The notes: generated by a model from the sequence alone, not told the origin. Positions 17,134 to 25,856 are shown, numbered from the stretch's first letter. The stretch is DNA of 64,000 bases from CAYWQB01 sp964460785 (GCA_964460785.1 CAYWQB010000002.1:124001-188000); one strand, 5' to 3'. Numbers and translations: made by a program.

Positions 17134-19061
17134 TGACAGATGACCTCAAACAGTTGATGCGAGAAAACTATCTCGCCTATGCCTCATATGTTATCTTAGA
17201 TCGAGCCATTCCCAATGTGATTGATGGTCTCAAACCTGTGCAAAGGCGCATTTTGCACACACTCCGCTCCATGCATGATGGCAAGTTACACAAAGTGGCC
17301 AATGTTGTAGGACAAACGATGGCCTACCACCCTCATGGCGATGCGCCCATCTATGAAGCACTGGTCAACATCGCTAACAAGGGCTTCTTATTAAAGCGTC
17401 AAGGAAATTTCGGTAACCCTCATACAGGTGACCCTGCCGCTGCTGGACGATATATCGAAACAGCTCTTTCCTCACTAGCCGTTGAGGTTTTATTTAACCC
17501 AGACCTTACAGAGAGCATCCCTTCTTATGATGGCCGCAATCAAGAACCTGTCACTCTTCCTGCTAAGATCCCCCTTGTCCTAATGCAAGGAGCAGAGGGA
17601 ATTGCTGTTGGTATGTCCACCCGCATTCTTCCTCATAACTTCAAGGAGCTTTTAGAGGCTCAAATTGATCTACTAGAGGGGAAAGAGGTTGCGATCTACC
17701 CTGACTTCCTATCAGGCGGTTCCATCGATATTAGTGATTATGACAAGGGACGTGGCAAAGTCCGCATGCGCGCCAAGCTTTGTGTGAAAGATCCTAAAAC
17801 AGTCATTGTAGAGGAAATCTGTCCAGGCACCACGACAGAGTCAGTGATCAACTCGATTGATGAAGCTGCAAAAAAGGGCAAAATCAAAATCGATTCGATT
17901 CATGACTACACTTCTGAGAAGGTTGAAATCGAGATCTGCCTACCAAGGGGACATTATGCCCAAGATCTCATCCCTGCTCTTTATGCTTTCACACAGTGTG
18001 AAGTCAGTATTAGCTTAAGCCCCATTGTCATCCGTGACCAGCTTCCTTGGGAAACAAATGTAAATGAGATTCTTGCTTTTCATGTAGAAAAGCTACAAGG
18101 CTACCTCAAGCGAGAGCTTGAGATCAAAAAAGAAAGGCTTTTGGAAAAAGTCTTTCAAAAGACCCTAGAACAAATCTTCATTGAAAATAAGCTCTATAAA
18201 AAGCTTGAGACAGTCAAGGCTCAAGACAAGCTACAAGCTACAGTTGCAGCAAGCTTAACCCCCTATCATCCATCCCTTCTTCGCAAGCCCACTAAAGAAG
18301 ATATTGAAAAGCTTCTTAATATTCCCATTCGCCGCATTTCCAAATTTGACCTAGATAAAAACGAAGAAGAGATTGCAGCGATCAATGAGGAGATCGAAAA
18401 AACAGAGCGCTCCTTAAAGCGCATGAAAGCATTTACAATCCAATACCTGAAAAAGCTGATCAAAGACTATGGCCACCTATTTCCTCGCCGTACAAAGATT
18501 GAGGAAATGGAAACTATCGATAAAAAAGAGGTCGATAAGAAAAAAGTATCTGTCGGTTTTGATGCAGAAAAGGGAGTCATTGGTACCAAAGTTCGCTCTA
18601 CAACTGCTCTTAGCTGCTCTCCTCACGATAAAATCCTGGCATTCTTTACAGATGGCACCTACAAGGTCTTCAACGTCCCAGACAAGGTTTTCTTAAATAT
18701 CAATGGGCGAAAAACAGCCTACCTTGGCCTGGCTGACCGCAAGACCACCTTTCAAGTCATCTATAAAGATCCAAAAACGAGCTTTTGTTATGTAAAGCGC
18801 TTCATTGTGAAGTCATTTATCCTAGACAAAGAGTACCGCTACTTTGAAGAGAAGATGAAGCTTGAGCTGATTACCACAGAGCAAAGTATGAAGGTCTCCC
18901 TCCAGTTTAAATCTAAGCCCCGTCTAAAGACAAAATCTTTAGATGTGAATTTAGAAGACTTTGCGGTTAAGTCTGTCTCTTCAAAAGGAGTCAAACTCGC
19001 CAGACATGAAGTAAAACGGGTACAGCTAAAAAGTGCGGAAGCCAAAAAACGCTCTAAATAG
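17133..19061 (+). CDS. parC: Topoisomerase IV subunit A / second GyrA-like protein
   Basis: 642 aa breakage-reunion subunit. The winged-helix domain holds the active-site tyrosine, Tyr107 in AAAGRYIETAL, preceded by VVGQTMAYHPHGDAPIY and NFGNPHTGDP. Tower and coiled-coil regions follow (KTLEQIFIENKLYKKLE, about 345-360). The C-terminal part from about 480 is a shortened, lysine-rich remnant of the beta-pinwheel domain and has no GyrA box that I can see, arguing against wrapping-type gyrase activity. It starts one base inside parE and its 3' end overlaps recX by 29 bases. Confidence 0.9.
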   Translation: MTDDLKQLMRENYLAYASYVILDRAIPNVIDGLKPVQRRILHTLRSMHDGKLHKVANVVGQTMAYHPHGDAPIYEALVNIANKGFLLKRQGNFGNPHTGDPAAAGRYIETALSSLAVEVLFNPDLTESIPSYDGRNQEPVTLPAKIPLVLMQGAEGIAVGMSTRILPHNFKELLEAQIDLLEGKEVAIYPDFLSGGSIDISDYDKGRGKVRMRAKLCVKDPKTVIVEEICPGTTTESVINSIDEAAKKGKIKIDSIHDYTSEKVEIEICLPRGHYAQDLIPALYAFTQCEVSISLSPIVIRDQLPWETNVNEILAFHVEKLQGYLKRELEIKKERLLEKVFQKTLEQIFIENKLYKKLETVKAQDKLQATVAASLTPYHPSLLRKPTKEDIEKLLNIPIRRISKFDLDKNEEEIAAINEEIEKTERSLKRMKAFTIQYLKKLIKDYGHLFPRRTKIEEMETIDKKEVDKKKVSVGFDAEKGVIGTKVRSTTALSCSPHDKILAFFTDGTYKVFNVPDKVFLNINGRKTAYLGLADRKTTFQVIYKDPKTSFCYVKRFIVKSFILDKEYRYFEEKMKLELITTEQSMKVSLQFKSKPRLKTKSLDVNLEDFAVKSVSSKGVKLARHEVKRVQLKSAEAKKRSK

Positions 19062-19473
19062 TGCTCTTGCTATGCTGGCGCGAACTGCCCAGCATAGTGC
19101 GATCTTAACAAGCAAGTTACGTATGAAGGGTTTCTCTGAGCCAGAAGTTTTACAGGCCCTTGAGCAACTACAGAGTTGGGGATACTTAGATGACCCATCA
19201 TGGCTAGAGTCTCAGGTCCGCAAAGAGCAAAACCGCTACCATGGCCCCAACTTCATTCTTGCAAAGCTTTTATCTAAACGCATCCCCAAAGATGAGATTG
19301 AAGCAGTGCTTACACTTCTTTATCCAGAAGCTAAGCAAAAAGAGGTGATTGTATGCTGGCTAGATAAAGAGGCTCTCTCCTCAGAAAGTCTCTCTCCTAA
19401 GGAGTACCAGAAGCTTTTACGTCGAGGCTTTGCTTCCACAGTCATTAGGGAAGTGCTATCTACCTCTAATTGA
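19033..19473 (+). CDS. recX: RecX-family regulatory protein
   Basis: 146 aa, three-helix-repeat RecX family, which modulates RecA filaments. Family pattern: ALAMLARTAQHSAILTSKL, MKGFSEPEVLQALEQLQSWGYLDD, then GPNFILAKLLSKRIPKDEIEAVL. The GTG at 19033 lies within parC; an alternative ATG at about 19072 would give a shorter product but would cut the conserved first helix. Unlike in many bacteria it is not beside recA. It is the last gene before the 338-bp non-coding, DnaA-box-rich region. Confidence 0.75.
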   Translation: MRKPKNALNSALAMLARTAQHSAILTSKLRMKGFSEPEVLQALEQLQSWGYLDDPSWLESQVRKEQNRYHGPNFILAKLLSKRIPKDEIEAVLTLLYPEAKQKEVIVCWLDKEALSSESLSPKEYQKLLRRGFASTVIREVLSTSN

Positions 19474-19811
19474 ATGCACTCCTAGTGTAAATTCACAAAA
19501 AAATTTACCTTTATGCACAAGTTATAAACAAAAAATTGTCTATTTCCTATTTCTTGCTTTTACAAGGAAAGAACAAGACTTAACTTGCTCCTGTTAAGCA
19601 TCTTATACACAACAATAAAATCACATAAAGTTTTTTCAAGGCTTAGAAAAAGCATATTTATGAACACTTTCGACAATTTATCAACAAGATTTCCACATCT
19701 TCCACAAGCGATCTTTACCTACTGACATCCAGCAGATAAACCCATTGCCATTTAGAGAGTTCTTCAGCTAGGATCCCATGCCTAAATAGAACTTCCACAA
19801 GCGAATCACTT
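19474..19811. other. Non-coding AT-rich gap with DnaA-box-like repeats (candidate replication origin)
   Basis: The longest clearly gene-free stretch of the window. It contains five copies of TTAT[N][C/A]ACA on the plus strand: TTATGCACA (19511), TTATAAACA (19522), TTATACACA (19603), TTATGAACA (19658) and TTATCAACA (19678). Degenerate TTCCACA cores lie at 19691, 19701 and near 19793. Two of the five fit the DnaA consensus TTATNCACA exactly and three have one mismatch. The sequence between them is A/T-rich with A and T runs suited to unwinding. It lies between the topoisomerase/recX genes and lepB. A regulated promoter for lepB is the alternative reading. Confidence 0.55.
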
Positions 19812-21722
19812 ATGGCCTCTTACAAGCAGAGTCGTACACTCTTGAAAAAAGTCTACGCATGGTACCGCAAAAATTGGAAACTGCTGCCCAAGGATGAACT
19901 TGAGCAAGTAGAGGCTAGTATGGAACAGGTCAGTGATGCTCTGCTTCAAGCTCCCATGCCAAATGTTTCGACTGCTGTAGAGGAACTACAAAGGTTTGCT
20001 GACCGTCATATGCGCAAAAAAGCCTGGTCTAGCTTAAAAGAGCTCCTCAATGCCATTATTTTTGCTCTAATTGTAGCAACAATCATCAGGCAGTGCTGGT
20101 TTGAACTTTATGAGATCCCTACAGGCTCTATGCGCCCCACCTTTCAAGAAAAAGACCGCTTAATTGTCTCAAAAACGGACTTCGGTATTAATGTCCCTCT
20201 CACTCCCAAGCACCTCTACTTTGATGAGAAGCTGGTACACCATGGAGGGATCATCACCTTCACAGCAGAAAATATGGATGTGCAAGATCCCGATCAGGTC
20301 TACTTTTACCTTTTTCCAGGGAAAAAGCGCTTAATCAAGCGTATGGTTGGGAAACCCGGTGATACCCTCTACTTCTATGGAGGGAAAGTCTATGGCTATG
20401 ACAAAGATGGCCAAGAGATCAAAACCTTTGTCGACCATGTGAAGGTTCCAAGCAACCTACGTCATGTTCCCTTCATGTCCTATACAGGAAAAATTTCTCC
20501 CTCAAACCCCTCTTCTCAAGGCTACTACCAAAACCTGCTTTTCAAACAGATGAACCAAGATTTTGGGCGTATTGAAATCAAAAACAGTGGGTCGCTTGAT
20601 GGGCAAGTTCTCGTGAAGGATGAGTGGGTCGATGATGCAGGGCCTCTAGCACAAGAAAAGGGTCTATTCTCCTATGGAACGATGTGGGGCATTCAGAACT
20701 ATGCCACCACACGCATTTTATCTCAGAAGGATCTACGAAACCTCTACGGCCAACAAGCAGTTCAAGAATATGGCAAAAGCAGTTACTACCTAGAGATTAG
20801 CCATACCCCCTCTTTATTTGCTCCTCTTCTAAAGCGCAACTTTTCAGCAAGCAAGCAGCGCTTCCCAATGCTCACCACGCTTTCTACCTTTCTCCCTCTG
20901 ACAGAGGAAAATTTAAAAACAATCCAAGAGTCCCTTTACACTTCACGTTTTGTTGTCCAGTCAGGAAAGGCTCAACGTTATTCCATTGCCAAAGCAAATT
21001 ACCAACCGAGTGAACTCCCCTCTTTGCCCTCTGTACCCGATGGCACGTATGAATTTGAAAATGGCCAAGCCTATGAAATCACTTTTGAAGGCTTACGCAA
21101 AGCTCTTCCAAGCTCACACCCCTTAATGCGCTATAGTGCTTCACAAGTCCAACTGTTCTTCAATCTTGGTATTGACTTTCATAACTACTATGTTCCGCGC
21201 GCAGATATTCATATTTTCCCAAGCCGCTTTGCTTACTATGATCAAGGGGACCTATTTGTCATGAACCACCCCTTACTAAAGAAAGACTCTGCAGAGCTTG
21301 ATACATTTACTCATAATGAAATCATGCGCCAGTCTAAAAGCTCAACAAGCTCTCCCTATCGTGCTTTTGTTGACCCAGGAGCTCCTCTCTTAAAAGATGG
21401 CTCTCTTGATAAGGACTTGATCAAAAAATATGGCTTACAAGTTCCTGAAAAAAGCTATCTTGTTCTTGGTGATAACTATGCTTCATCAGCAGATAGTCGA
21501 GACTTTGGTTTTGTGCCTGAAAGCAACCTACGAGGAGGAGCCAGCTTTCTACTTTGGCCTTCAGGCTCTCGATGGGGAACAACCATACAGCCTCCCTATA
21601 TTGTATTTAACACAGCAAGGCTAACAATATGGTCTCTTGTTCTACTCATTTTGATCGGCTTGTGGGCAAATCATCAAAGCAATAAACAAAAGCCTATCTT
21701 CAAGCGCTTAAGTCGAGAGTAA
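19812..21722 (+). CDS. lepB: Signal peptidase I (long chlamydial type)
   Basis: 636 aa, far longer than the usual 250-325 aa. It removes signal peptides from exported proteins at the inner membrane. One transmembrane helix at about 80-100, then the serine motif EIPTGSMRPTF (nucleophile Ser106) and the lysine segment RLIKRMVGKPGD (general base Lys176). About 350 residues of inserted sequence separate these from the C-terminal LVLGDNYASSADSRDFG box (near 553). A second hydrophobic helix lies at about 600-620. The same large size is known from Chlamydia LepB. It follows the DnaA-box region and overlaps the convergent phosphatase gene by 15 bases. Confidence 0.93.
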   Translation: MASYKQSRTLLKKVYAWYRKNWKLLPKDELEQVEASMEQVSDALLQAPMPNVSTAVEELQRFADRHMRKKAWSSLKELLNAIIFALIVATIIRQCWFELYEIPTGSMRPTFQEKDRLIVSKTDFGINVPLTPKHLYFDEKLVHHGGIITFTAENMDVQDPDQVYFYLFPGKKRLIKRMVGKPGDTLYFYGGKVYGYDKDGQEIKTFVDHVKVPSNLRHVPFMSYTGKISPSNPSSQGYYQNLLFKQMNQDFGRIEIKNSGSLDGQVLVKDEWVDDAGPLAQEKGLFSYGTMWGIQNYATTRILSQKDLRNLYGQQAVQEYGKSSYYLEISHTPSLFAPLLKRNFSASKQRFPMLTTLSTFLPLTEENLKTIQESLYTSRFVVQSGKAQRYSIAKANYQPSELPSLPSVPDGTYEFENGQAYEITFEGLRKALPSSHPLMRYSASQVQLFFNLGIDFHNYYVPRADIHIFPSRFAYYDQGDLFVMNHPLLKKDSAELDTFTHNEIMRQSKSSTSSPYRAFVDPGAPLLKDGSLDKDLIKKYGLQVPEKSYLVLGDNYASSADSRDFGFVPESNLRGGASFLLWPSGSRWGTTIQPPYIVFNTARLTIWSLVLLILIGLWANHQSNKQKPIFKRLSRE

Positions 21723-22454
21723 CTCACTATTGCGAATCTGGCAGCCTGCAATCAACTTCTGATATTTAGGCTGCTGCATGACACTTTCAAGAAGGTTTAG
21801 ATGCCTTTCTCTATGGCAGTCACTACCTAAAAAGTCGACAAGTTGAGCTTTCAATAACTTCTCTGCAAACTTTTTAATCTCTGGTGAATAAACGCCGGTC
21901 AAAGAGTTAATATTCATCTGTAATAAAAGCCCTTGCTCTCGCCACTTTTTAAACTCCTCTATATGAGGGTGCATGTAAGGATAGCGCTCAGGATGCGCTA
22001 AAATAGGTCGATAGCCGGCAGAAAAAATTTCGAAAATGACCTGTTCAACAAAACAAGGCTTTGAAAACTTTGGCAGCTCGAAAAGTACATATTTGTAAGG
22101 CGTAAAACTCAGCAGATCTTTAGAGCGTATCTTCTCAATAAAACCATCATCTAAATTGTATTCTGCAGCAAACTCAAGCTCAATAGGGATATTAGCTTCT
22201 TGAATGGCAGCTCGTAAAGCCTTTCCCTTTTCTCGAATCGTTTCATGACTATTATCAAAGCGATCCTGCATGATATGAGGCGTGGTAATTAGCTTGCGAT
22301 ACCCAAAGCTGACAAAGCGATTGATGAGCTCTAAGCTTTCTTCCATGCTGGCTGAGCCATCATCAATTCCTGGAATTAAATGCGAATGCAAGTCTACAAC
22401 AAGTTGGTTGTGCCACTCTCGCTTCCCTCTACCTAACCATGAGAAAATACCCAT
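21708..22454 (-). CDS. CpsB/CapC-type tyrosine-protein phosphatase (PHP domain)
   Basis: 248 aa metal-dependent phosphatase of the PHP family that controls capsule or exopolysaccharide assembly by dephosphorylating BY-kinases in Gram-positives. Metal-binding motifs are all present: DLHSHLIPGIDDG (21-33), TTPHIM, ILAHPERY, and FLGSDCH near the end. No Wzc-type kinase is seen in the window. The start ATG at 22454 has GGAGG 7 bases upstream. Its leader plus first codons are duplicated upstream of the acyl-carrier gene at 25566-25669, which ties the gene to the adjacent acyl cassette. Confidence 0.88.
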   Translation of the reverse strand: MGIFSWLGRGKREWHNQLVVDLHSHLIPGIDDGSASMEESLELINRFVSFGYRKLITTPHIMQDRFDNSHETIREKGKALRAAIQEANIPIELEFAAEYNLDDGFIEKIRSKDLLSFTPYKYVLFELPKFSKPCFVEQVIFEIFSAGYRPILAHPERYPYMHPHIEEFKKWREQGLLLQMNINSLTGVYSPEIKKFAEKLLKAQLVDFLGSDCHRERHLNLLESVMQQPKYQKLIAGCQIRNSELLST

Positions 22455-22516
22455 AAATAAACCTCCAGATAGCTGGGGATCTTATTCTTCTTTTGCTATT
22501 TACACAAAGTTAAACG
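22411..22516. repeat. Direct repeat copy 1 (phosphatase leader and first codons)
   Basis: About 106 bases comprising the first 15 codons, Shine-Dalgarno and upstream region of the CpsB-type gene. It matches 25566-25669 at roughly 90% by eye with small indels, in the same orientation. Shared blocks include aatacccataaat, cctccagatagctgg and tcttattcttctttt (plus strand). On the minus strand both copies keep GGAGGT(T)TATTTATG and a TAAGAT that could be a -10 element. The pair brackets the four-gene acyl cassette. Confidence 0.85.
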
Positions 22517-22583
22517 GAAAAAAGCTCACCTGAAGCTAGGGAAGAATCATACAACCAAGGGCTTTTTTATAGCTTTAATACAG

Positions 22584-23189
22584 TCACCTTTCTACTAATA
22601 ACCGCTTTTTAAAGCGAGACAGGCTTACCTCAATCATTTCATAAGATTGTTTTCTAAACTCTTCTTCCAAAATTGAGAGGTAAAGCAAGTCATGAAAAGA
22701 CTCGCCTTTTTTGATATGTTGACGAGCAACACGCTCTTCAACAAAGCCAAAATTTTTATGTTGAGGAAGCAAACGGGTATTCTCATCCAATAATGTGCAA
22801 TACAGCTTGTGTAACTTCATGTCATTGAATGCATGCTTAAGGATCGCTAGTTCTACATCAATAGCAAAGAAACCATTTAAGTATTCAGCCTCTTCAATGA
22901 TAAGCCTTCCCCACTCTGCATGCGAATTTTCTATATCAATATTATATATGCTCACTGTACCGATAGGCTTTTTTGAGCGAGCATCCTCTATAAGATACAT
23001 ACGATCATTGGTTTGCATATATGCCTGATGAAACCAGTTAAGGTGATCATTGATCGTAAGTTCTTTTTTGTGATTTAAAAACCGGTTTACTTCAGGGTCA
23101 TTCCGCCAACGTACTACATCTGCAGCATCAGCTTCAATTAGCGGACGCAGATGAGTCAGATAGCCATTAATCGATTCAAACGACTTCAA
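22584..23189 (-). CDS. PseH-like GNAT N-acetyltransferase
   Basis: 201 aa if started at the TTG at 23189, which has AGGAG 8 bases upstream; the open frame extends 14 codons further, into the ligase gene, without a ribosome site. RimJ/RimL-type GNAT with the sugar-acetyltransferase look of PseH: LTHLRPLIEADAADVVRWRN, NHLNWF-like NDHLNWFHQ, PIGTVSIYNID, EWGRLIIEEAEYLNG, KLYCTLLDENTRLLPQHKNFGF. PseH acetylates the C4 amine of a UDP-sugar during pseudaminate synthesis; in this context an amino-sugar acceptor, possibly with a CoA- or ACP-bound acyl donor made by the neighbours, is plausible but inferred. Last gene of the acyl cassette. Confidence 0.75.
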   Translation of the reverse strand: MKSFESINGYLTHLRPLIEADAADVVRWRNDPEVNRFLNHKKELTINDHLNWFHQAYMQTNDRMYLIEDARSKKPIGTVSIYNIDIENSHAEWGRLIIEEAEYLNGFFAIDVELAILKHAFNDMKLHKLYCTLLDENTRLLPQHKNFGFVEERVARQHIKKGESFHDLLYLSILEEEFRKQSYEMIEVSLSRFKKRLLVER

Positions 23190-24549
23190 GCTGCATACTC
23201 CTCTTCTTTTTAAAGCGCGTTCCATAATCAAAAGCCTCTTTGATAGAAACTCGGGTGGGAACTTTATGCATATCTAATTGCTTGCGACAAGCTTCTTGCA
23301 CTAATAACTTCACTTCACTGCGCTTCAAGTTGCTATACTCATGATTCAGGATGACATCTAATGCAACAGACTCACCATTGATCATATTTGGAGCCCCATA
23401 AGCAATACAATCATCGACTTGAGGAAGTTGAAGAACAACATTCTCTACCTCTGATGGCAATACCTTTTCCCCTCCAACATTAATCATCTCTTTTTTTCTA
23501 CCGACAATTCGTAAATAACCTTCCTCATCTAAAGAAACAAGGTCTCCTGTCTTGAACCACCCATCAGGGGTAAATGTTTCGTCTTGAGACTGTATGTAAC
23601 CTTTTATCGCATGCTTTGAGCGGATCCACAGCTCTCCATCCAAAACTTTGTTCTCGACATCAGGGTCAACGATTTTGAAGTAAAGCTCATTGCCTGGCTT
23701 ATTTTTGATAGTGATTGCATTGGTTTCACTCGTCCCAAACTTCTGCTGGAAGCAGACCGAGGGGCTTTTCTGTTTTAGTAGAGATAGCAAGTAATCTGGC
23801 ATAGCTTCCGCTCCAAAAGCTATGATTTTTAATGAAGACAAGTCACAGCTATCAAGAGCCCCACTTAAATACAATAAGTTCAAAAAAGTAGGAGATACGG
23901 GCAAGACTTTTACTTTATGCTGCTCAATGGTTTGACAAACGGGGAAAGCCTGCCTAGACGGTGGGATAACAAGAGTAGCTCCCACAGACAGCCCTCTGAT
24001 TAGAGTATCAATCCCAGCTATATGATCGAAAAGCAAAAAAAGTAATATTCTGATCTCTTTGCCCTGCTTCCCAAAATGCTTATCAAACAAACCATCAAGG
24101 TTATGCAGCATCACCTTAGGAGAACCTGTAGTCCCACTACTAAATAAGATAAGCCCTGCATGACCTTCCTTTTTGAAATCCACCAGCAGTGGATGCTCTT
24201 CCACAGAAGCTTGGGTTAAAACCTGAGCGTTTATTTCCCCTTTCTCTTGTGAAAATAAAACTTTTGGAGAAACCAACTCTAGCTTCTTAACTTGAGGCTC
24301 CGTAATGACCTCTGAAATGGGAACAATAATATTTTTGTTTAAATAGAGTGCAAGAAACAAGCTAATATTTTTAAAGGTGTAATCTCCACTTAGAGCAATA
24401 ACATCCCCTGGAGAGACCCTCAAAGTGAATAGCAAATCCTTATAAACTCTTACTTGGGCGCATAGATCCTGATAGCTATACTTGTTTCCATCTTCAATAA
24501 GAGCTAACCGACTAGAAAATTTTTCTAAAAAAGCAAGAGCTGTCGACAT
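23176..24549 (-). CDS. AMP-dependent acyl-CoA/ACP synthetase
   Basis: 457 aa ANL-superfamily adenylating enzyme, a little shorter than acyl-CoA synthetases. Core motifs: P-loop LILFSSGTTGSPKVMLHN (about 130-147), QKFGTSETNAITIK, WFKTGDLVSLDEEGYL, and the hinge GRKKEMINVGGEKVLPSEVENV. The C-terminal lysine loop reads YGTRFKKKRS rather than the usual TxxGKIxR. The lid and ACP neighbour suggest that it loads a carboxylic acid onto the adjacent carrier protein. One base separates it from the SDR gene and it overlaps the GNAT gene by 14 bases. Confidence 0.88.
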   Translation of the reverse strand: MSTALAFLEKFSSRLALIEDGNKYSYQDLCAQVRVYKDLLFTLRVSPGDVIALSGDYTFKNISLFLALYLNKNIIVPISEVITEPQVKKLELVSPKVLFSQEKGEINAQVLTQASVEEHPLLVDFKKEGHAGLILFSSGTTGSPKVMLHNLDGLFDKHFGKQGKEIRILLFLLFDHIAGIDTLIRGLSVGATLVIPPSRQAFPVCQTIEQHKVKVLPVSPTFLNLLYLSGALDSCDLSSLKIIAFGAEAMPDYLLSLLKQKSPSVCFQQKFGTSETNAITIKNKPGNELYFKIVDPDVENKVLDGELWIRSKHAIKGYIQSQDETFTPDGWFKTGDLVSLDEEGYLRIVGRKKEMINVGGEKVLPSEVENVVLQLPQVDDCIAYGAPNMINGESVALDVILNHEYSNLKRSEVKLLVQEACRKQLDMHKVPTRVSIKEAFDYGTRFKKKRSMQLEVV

Positions 24550-24550
24550 A

Positions 24551-25252
24551 CTAATGATGTACTCCCCCTAGATAAATTGTCTGGCCTGTAATAAAATCGC
24601 TTGAAGGACTCAAGTAAAAGTCTAAAACATTAATGATATCCTTAATGTCACCGAACCTTTTAACAGCCTGTCTTTCAAGCAAAGCATCCATTTTCTGTTT
24701 AGGCACACTACGAATTAAATCTGTGGGAACTGGAGTTGGTCCCAGTGCATTGACAGTAATATTAAATGGAGCAAGCTCTCTAGAGGCTATTTCAGTTAGG
24801 TTAACAATTGCAGCTTTGCTAGAAGCGTAAATAGCCTCACCTTCAAGTCTTAAAGGAGTTGCCACCGTAGCGAAGTTTACGATTCTACCGCTAGAGCTCC
24901 TCATCATCAACTTGGCCACCTCTCTCAAAAAGAAAAAAGTTCCAAAGAAGTTTGTGGAAAAAATGGATTGTAGAGTTTTAGCCGGAGTTGTGAGGATATG
25001 GTTCATGCTAGCTATACCAGCATTATTAAGTAAAACATCTACTTTTTTGGACTTCTTCGAAATATCGCGTACCATATCCACAACAGCGGATTCATCACCA
25101 ACATCCAAGGAGTAGTGATGGTAGTTCTCGTGATCGATGCTCCCCTCTCCTCTACTACATCCATATACAGTCTCTCCCTTTTCTAGGTGATACAAGGCTA
25201 GTTCTCGACCAATGCCTTTTCTAGTGCCGGTAATCACTGTGACATTAGGCAT
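24551..25252 (-). CDS. Short-chain dehydrogenase (FabG-like)
   Basis: 233 aa NAD(P)-dependent reductase. TGTRKGIGRELALYHLEKG forms the dinucleotide-binding loop, NNAGIAS is typical SDR, and YASSK carries the catalytic Tyr and Lys. The serine that normally precedes them is shifted or replaced in NFATVATPLR. By context it probably reduces a 3-ketoacyl group on the neighbouring ACP, as FabG does, to yield a 3-hydroxyacyl decoration; this is inference. The 5' end overlaps the ACP gene by 8 bases. Confidence 0.85.
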   Translation of the reverse strand: MPNVTVITGTRKGIGRELALYHLEKGETVYGCSRGEGSIDHENYHHYSLDVGDESAVVDMVRDISKKSKKVDVLLNNAGIASMNHILTTPAKTLQSIFSTNFFGTFFFLREVAKLMMRSSSGRIVNFATVATPLRLEGEAIYASSKAAIVNLTEIASRELAPFNITVNALGPTPVPTDLIRSVPKQKMDALLERQAVKRFGDIKDIINVLDFYLSPSSDFITGQTIYLGGVHH

Positions 25253-25577
25253 GTGTATGCTCCTTAGCCTTTTCTGAAGCTTTATCTACACACAGTTCAA
25301 TATACTCAACGAGCGCATCTATGCTTCTAAAAGGAGAATTACGCAAGCTAACCATCTTTTCATCAGCTAAAACAATAGTAACTCCAAGAACTTCTGAAAC
25401 TCTTTCCTCGAGCTCTGTAACAAGAGCTACCAATGAAAGGCTATCTAAGGCGCCTCCTGAACCATACAAAGTAGCACTTGGATCAAGTGCATTTAGGGCT
25501 TCACTGTTCACCAAACTTTTGTTCACATGATCAATCCCTTCTGAAACTATTTCTCTTATTAGCTGTGCCACTCTCAT
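25245..25577 (-). CDS. Acyl carrier protein
   Basis: 110 aa. Phosphopantetheine attachment motif ALDSLSLV with Ser46, followed by an acidic helix, as in carrier proteins; somewhat longer than housekeeping AcpP (about 78 aa). The ATG at 25577 is preferred: it overlaps the stop of a 12-codon minigene (ATGA) that has its own strong GGAGG site, so initiation by coupling is likely. A longer in-frame ATG at 25595 has no ribosome site. It heads the cassette ACP-SDR-ligase-GNAT. Confidence 0.83.
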   Translation of the reverse strand: MRVAQLIREIVSEGIDHVNKSLVNSEALNALDPSATLYGSGGALDSLSLVALVTELEERVSEVLGVTIVLADEKMVSLRNSPFRSIDALVEYIELCVDKASEKAKEHTHA

Positions 25578-25669
25578 TCCCCTCTGCTTAACCATGAAAA
25601 AATACCCATAAATAACCTCCAGATAGCTGGAATCTTATTCTTCTTTTACTATTTACACAAAGTCAAACA
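25566..25669. repeat. Direct repeat copy 2 (leader in front of the acyl cassette)
   Basis: About 104 bases matching 22411-22516 in the same orientation with roughly ten differences, including loss of one A in the leader. It carries a duplicate of the promoter, ribosome site and start region of the phosphatase gene, now positioned to drive the ACP operon. The 279 bases between this ACP start and the plus-strand acyltransferase at 25857 otherwise hold only divergent regulatory DNA. Confidence 0.85.
25574..25609 (-). CDS. Leader minigene: duplicated start of the phosphatase gene
   Basis: Twelve codons, MGIFSWLSRGE and stop, beginning at the ATG at 25609 with GGAGG 6 bases upstream. It is a copy of the first codons of the CpsB-type gene (MGIFSWLGRGK) in which a frameshift creates a stop. 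The TGA overlaps the ACP start in an ATGA junction. It is probably not functional as a peptide but may deliver ribosomes to the ACP gene. Confidence 0.6.
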   Translation of the reverse strand: MGIFSWLSRGE

Positions 25670-25856
25670 GTAGAGATATAAATCTCATCGAGATAAGTAT
25701 GGATCTTTTTAGGCCTCATGATATACATGAGAGCTTATTGCATGTATGATACTTCATTAACTGAAGCATAGTAGTGATGTACGCCATTCTAAAATTCTTC
25801 TACCAAGATCACCACAGCGAACAACTATCTACTATCCAATTTAGAATAGGTTATAA

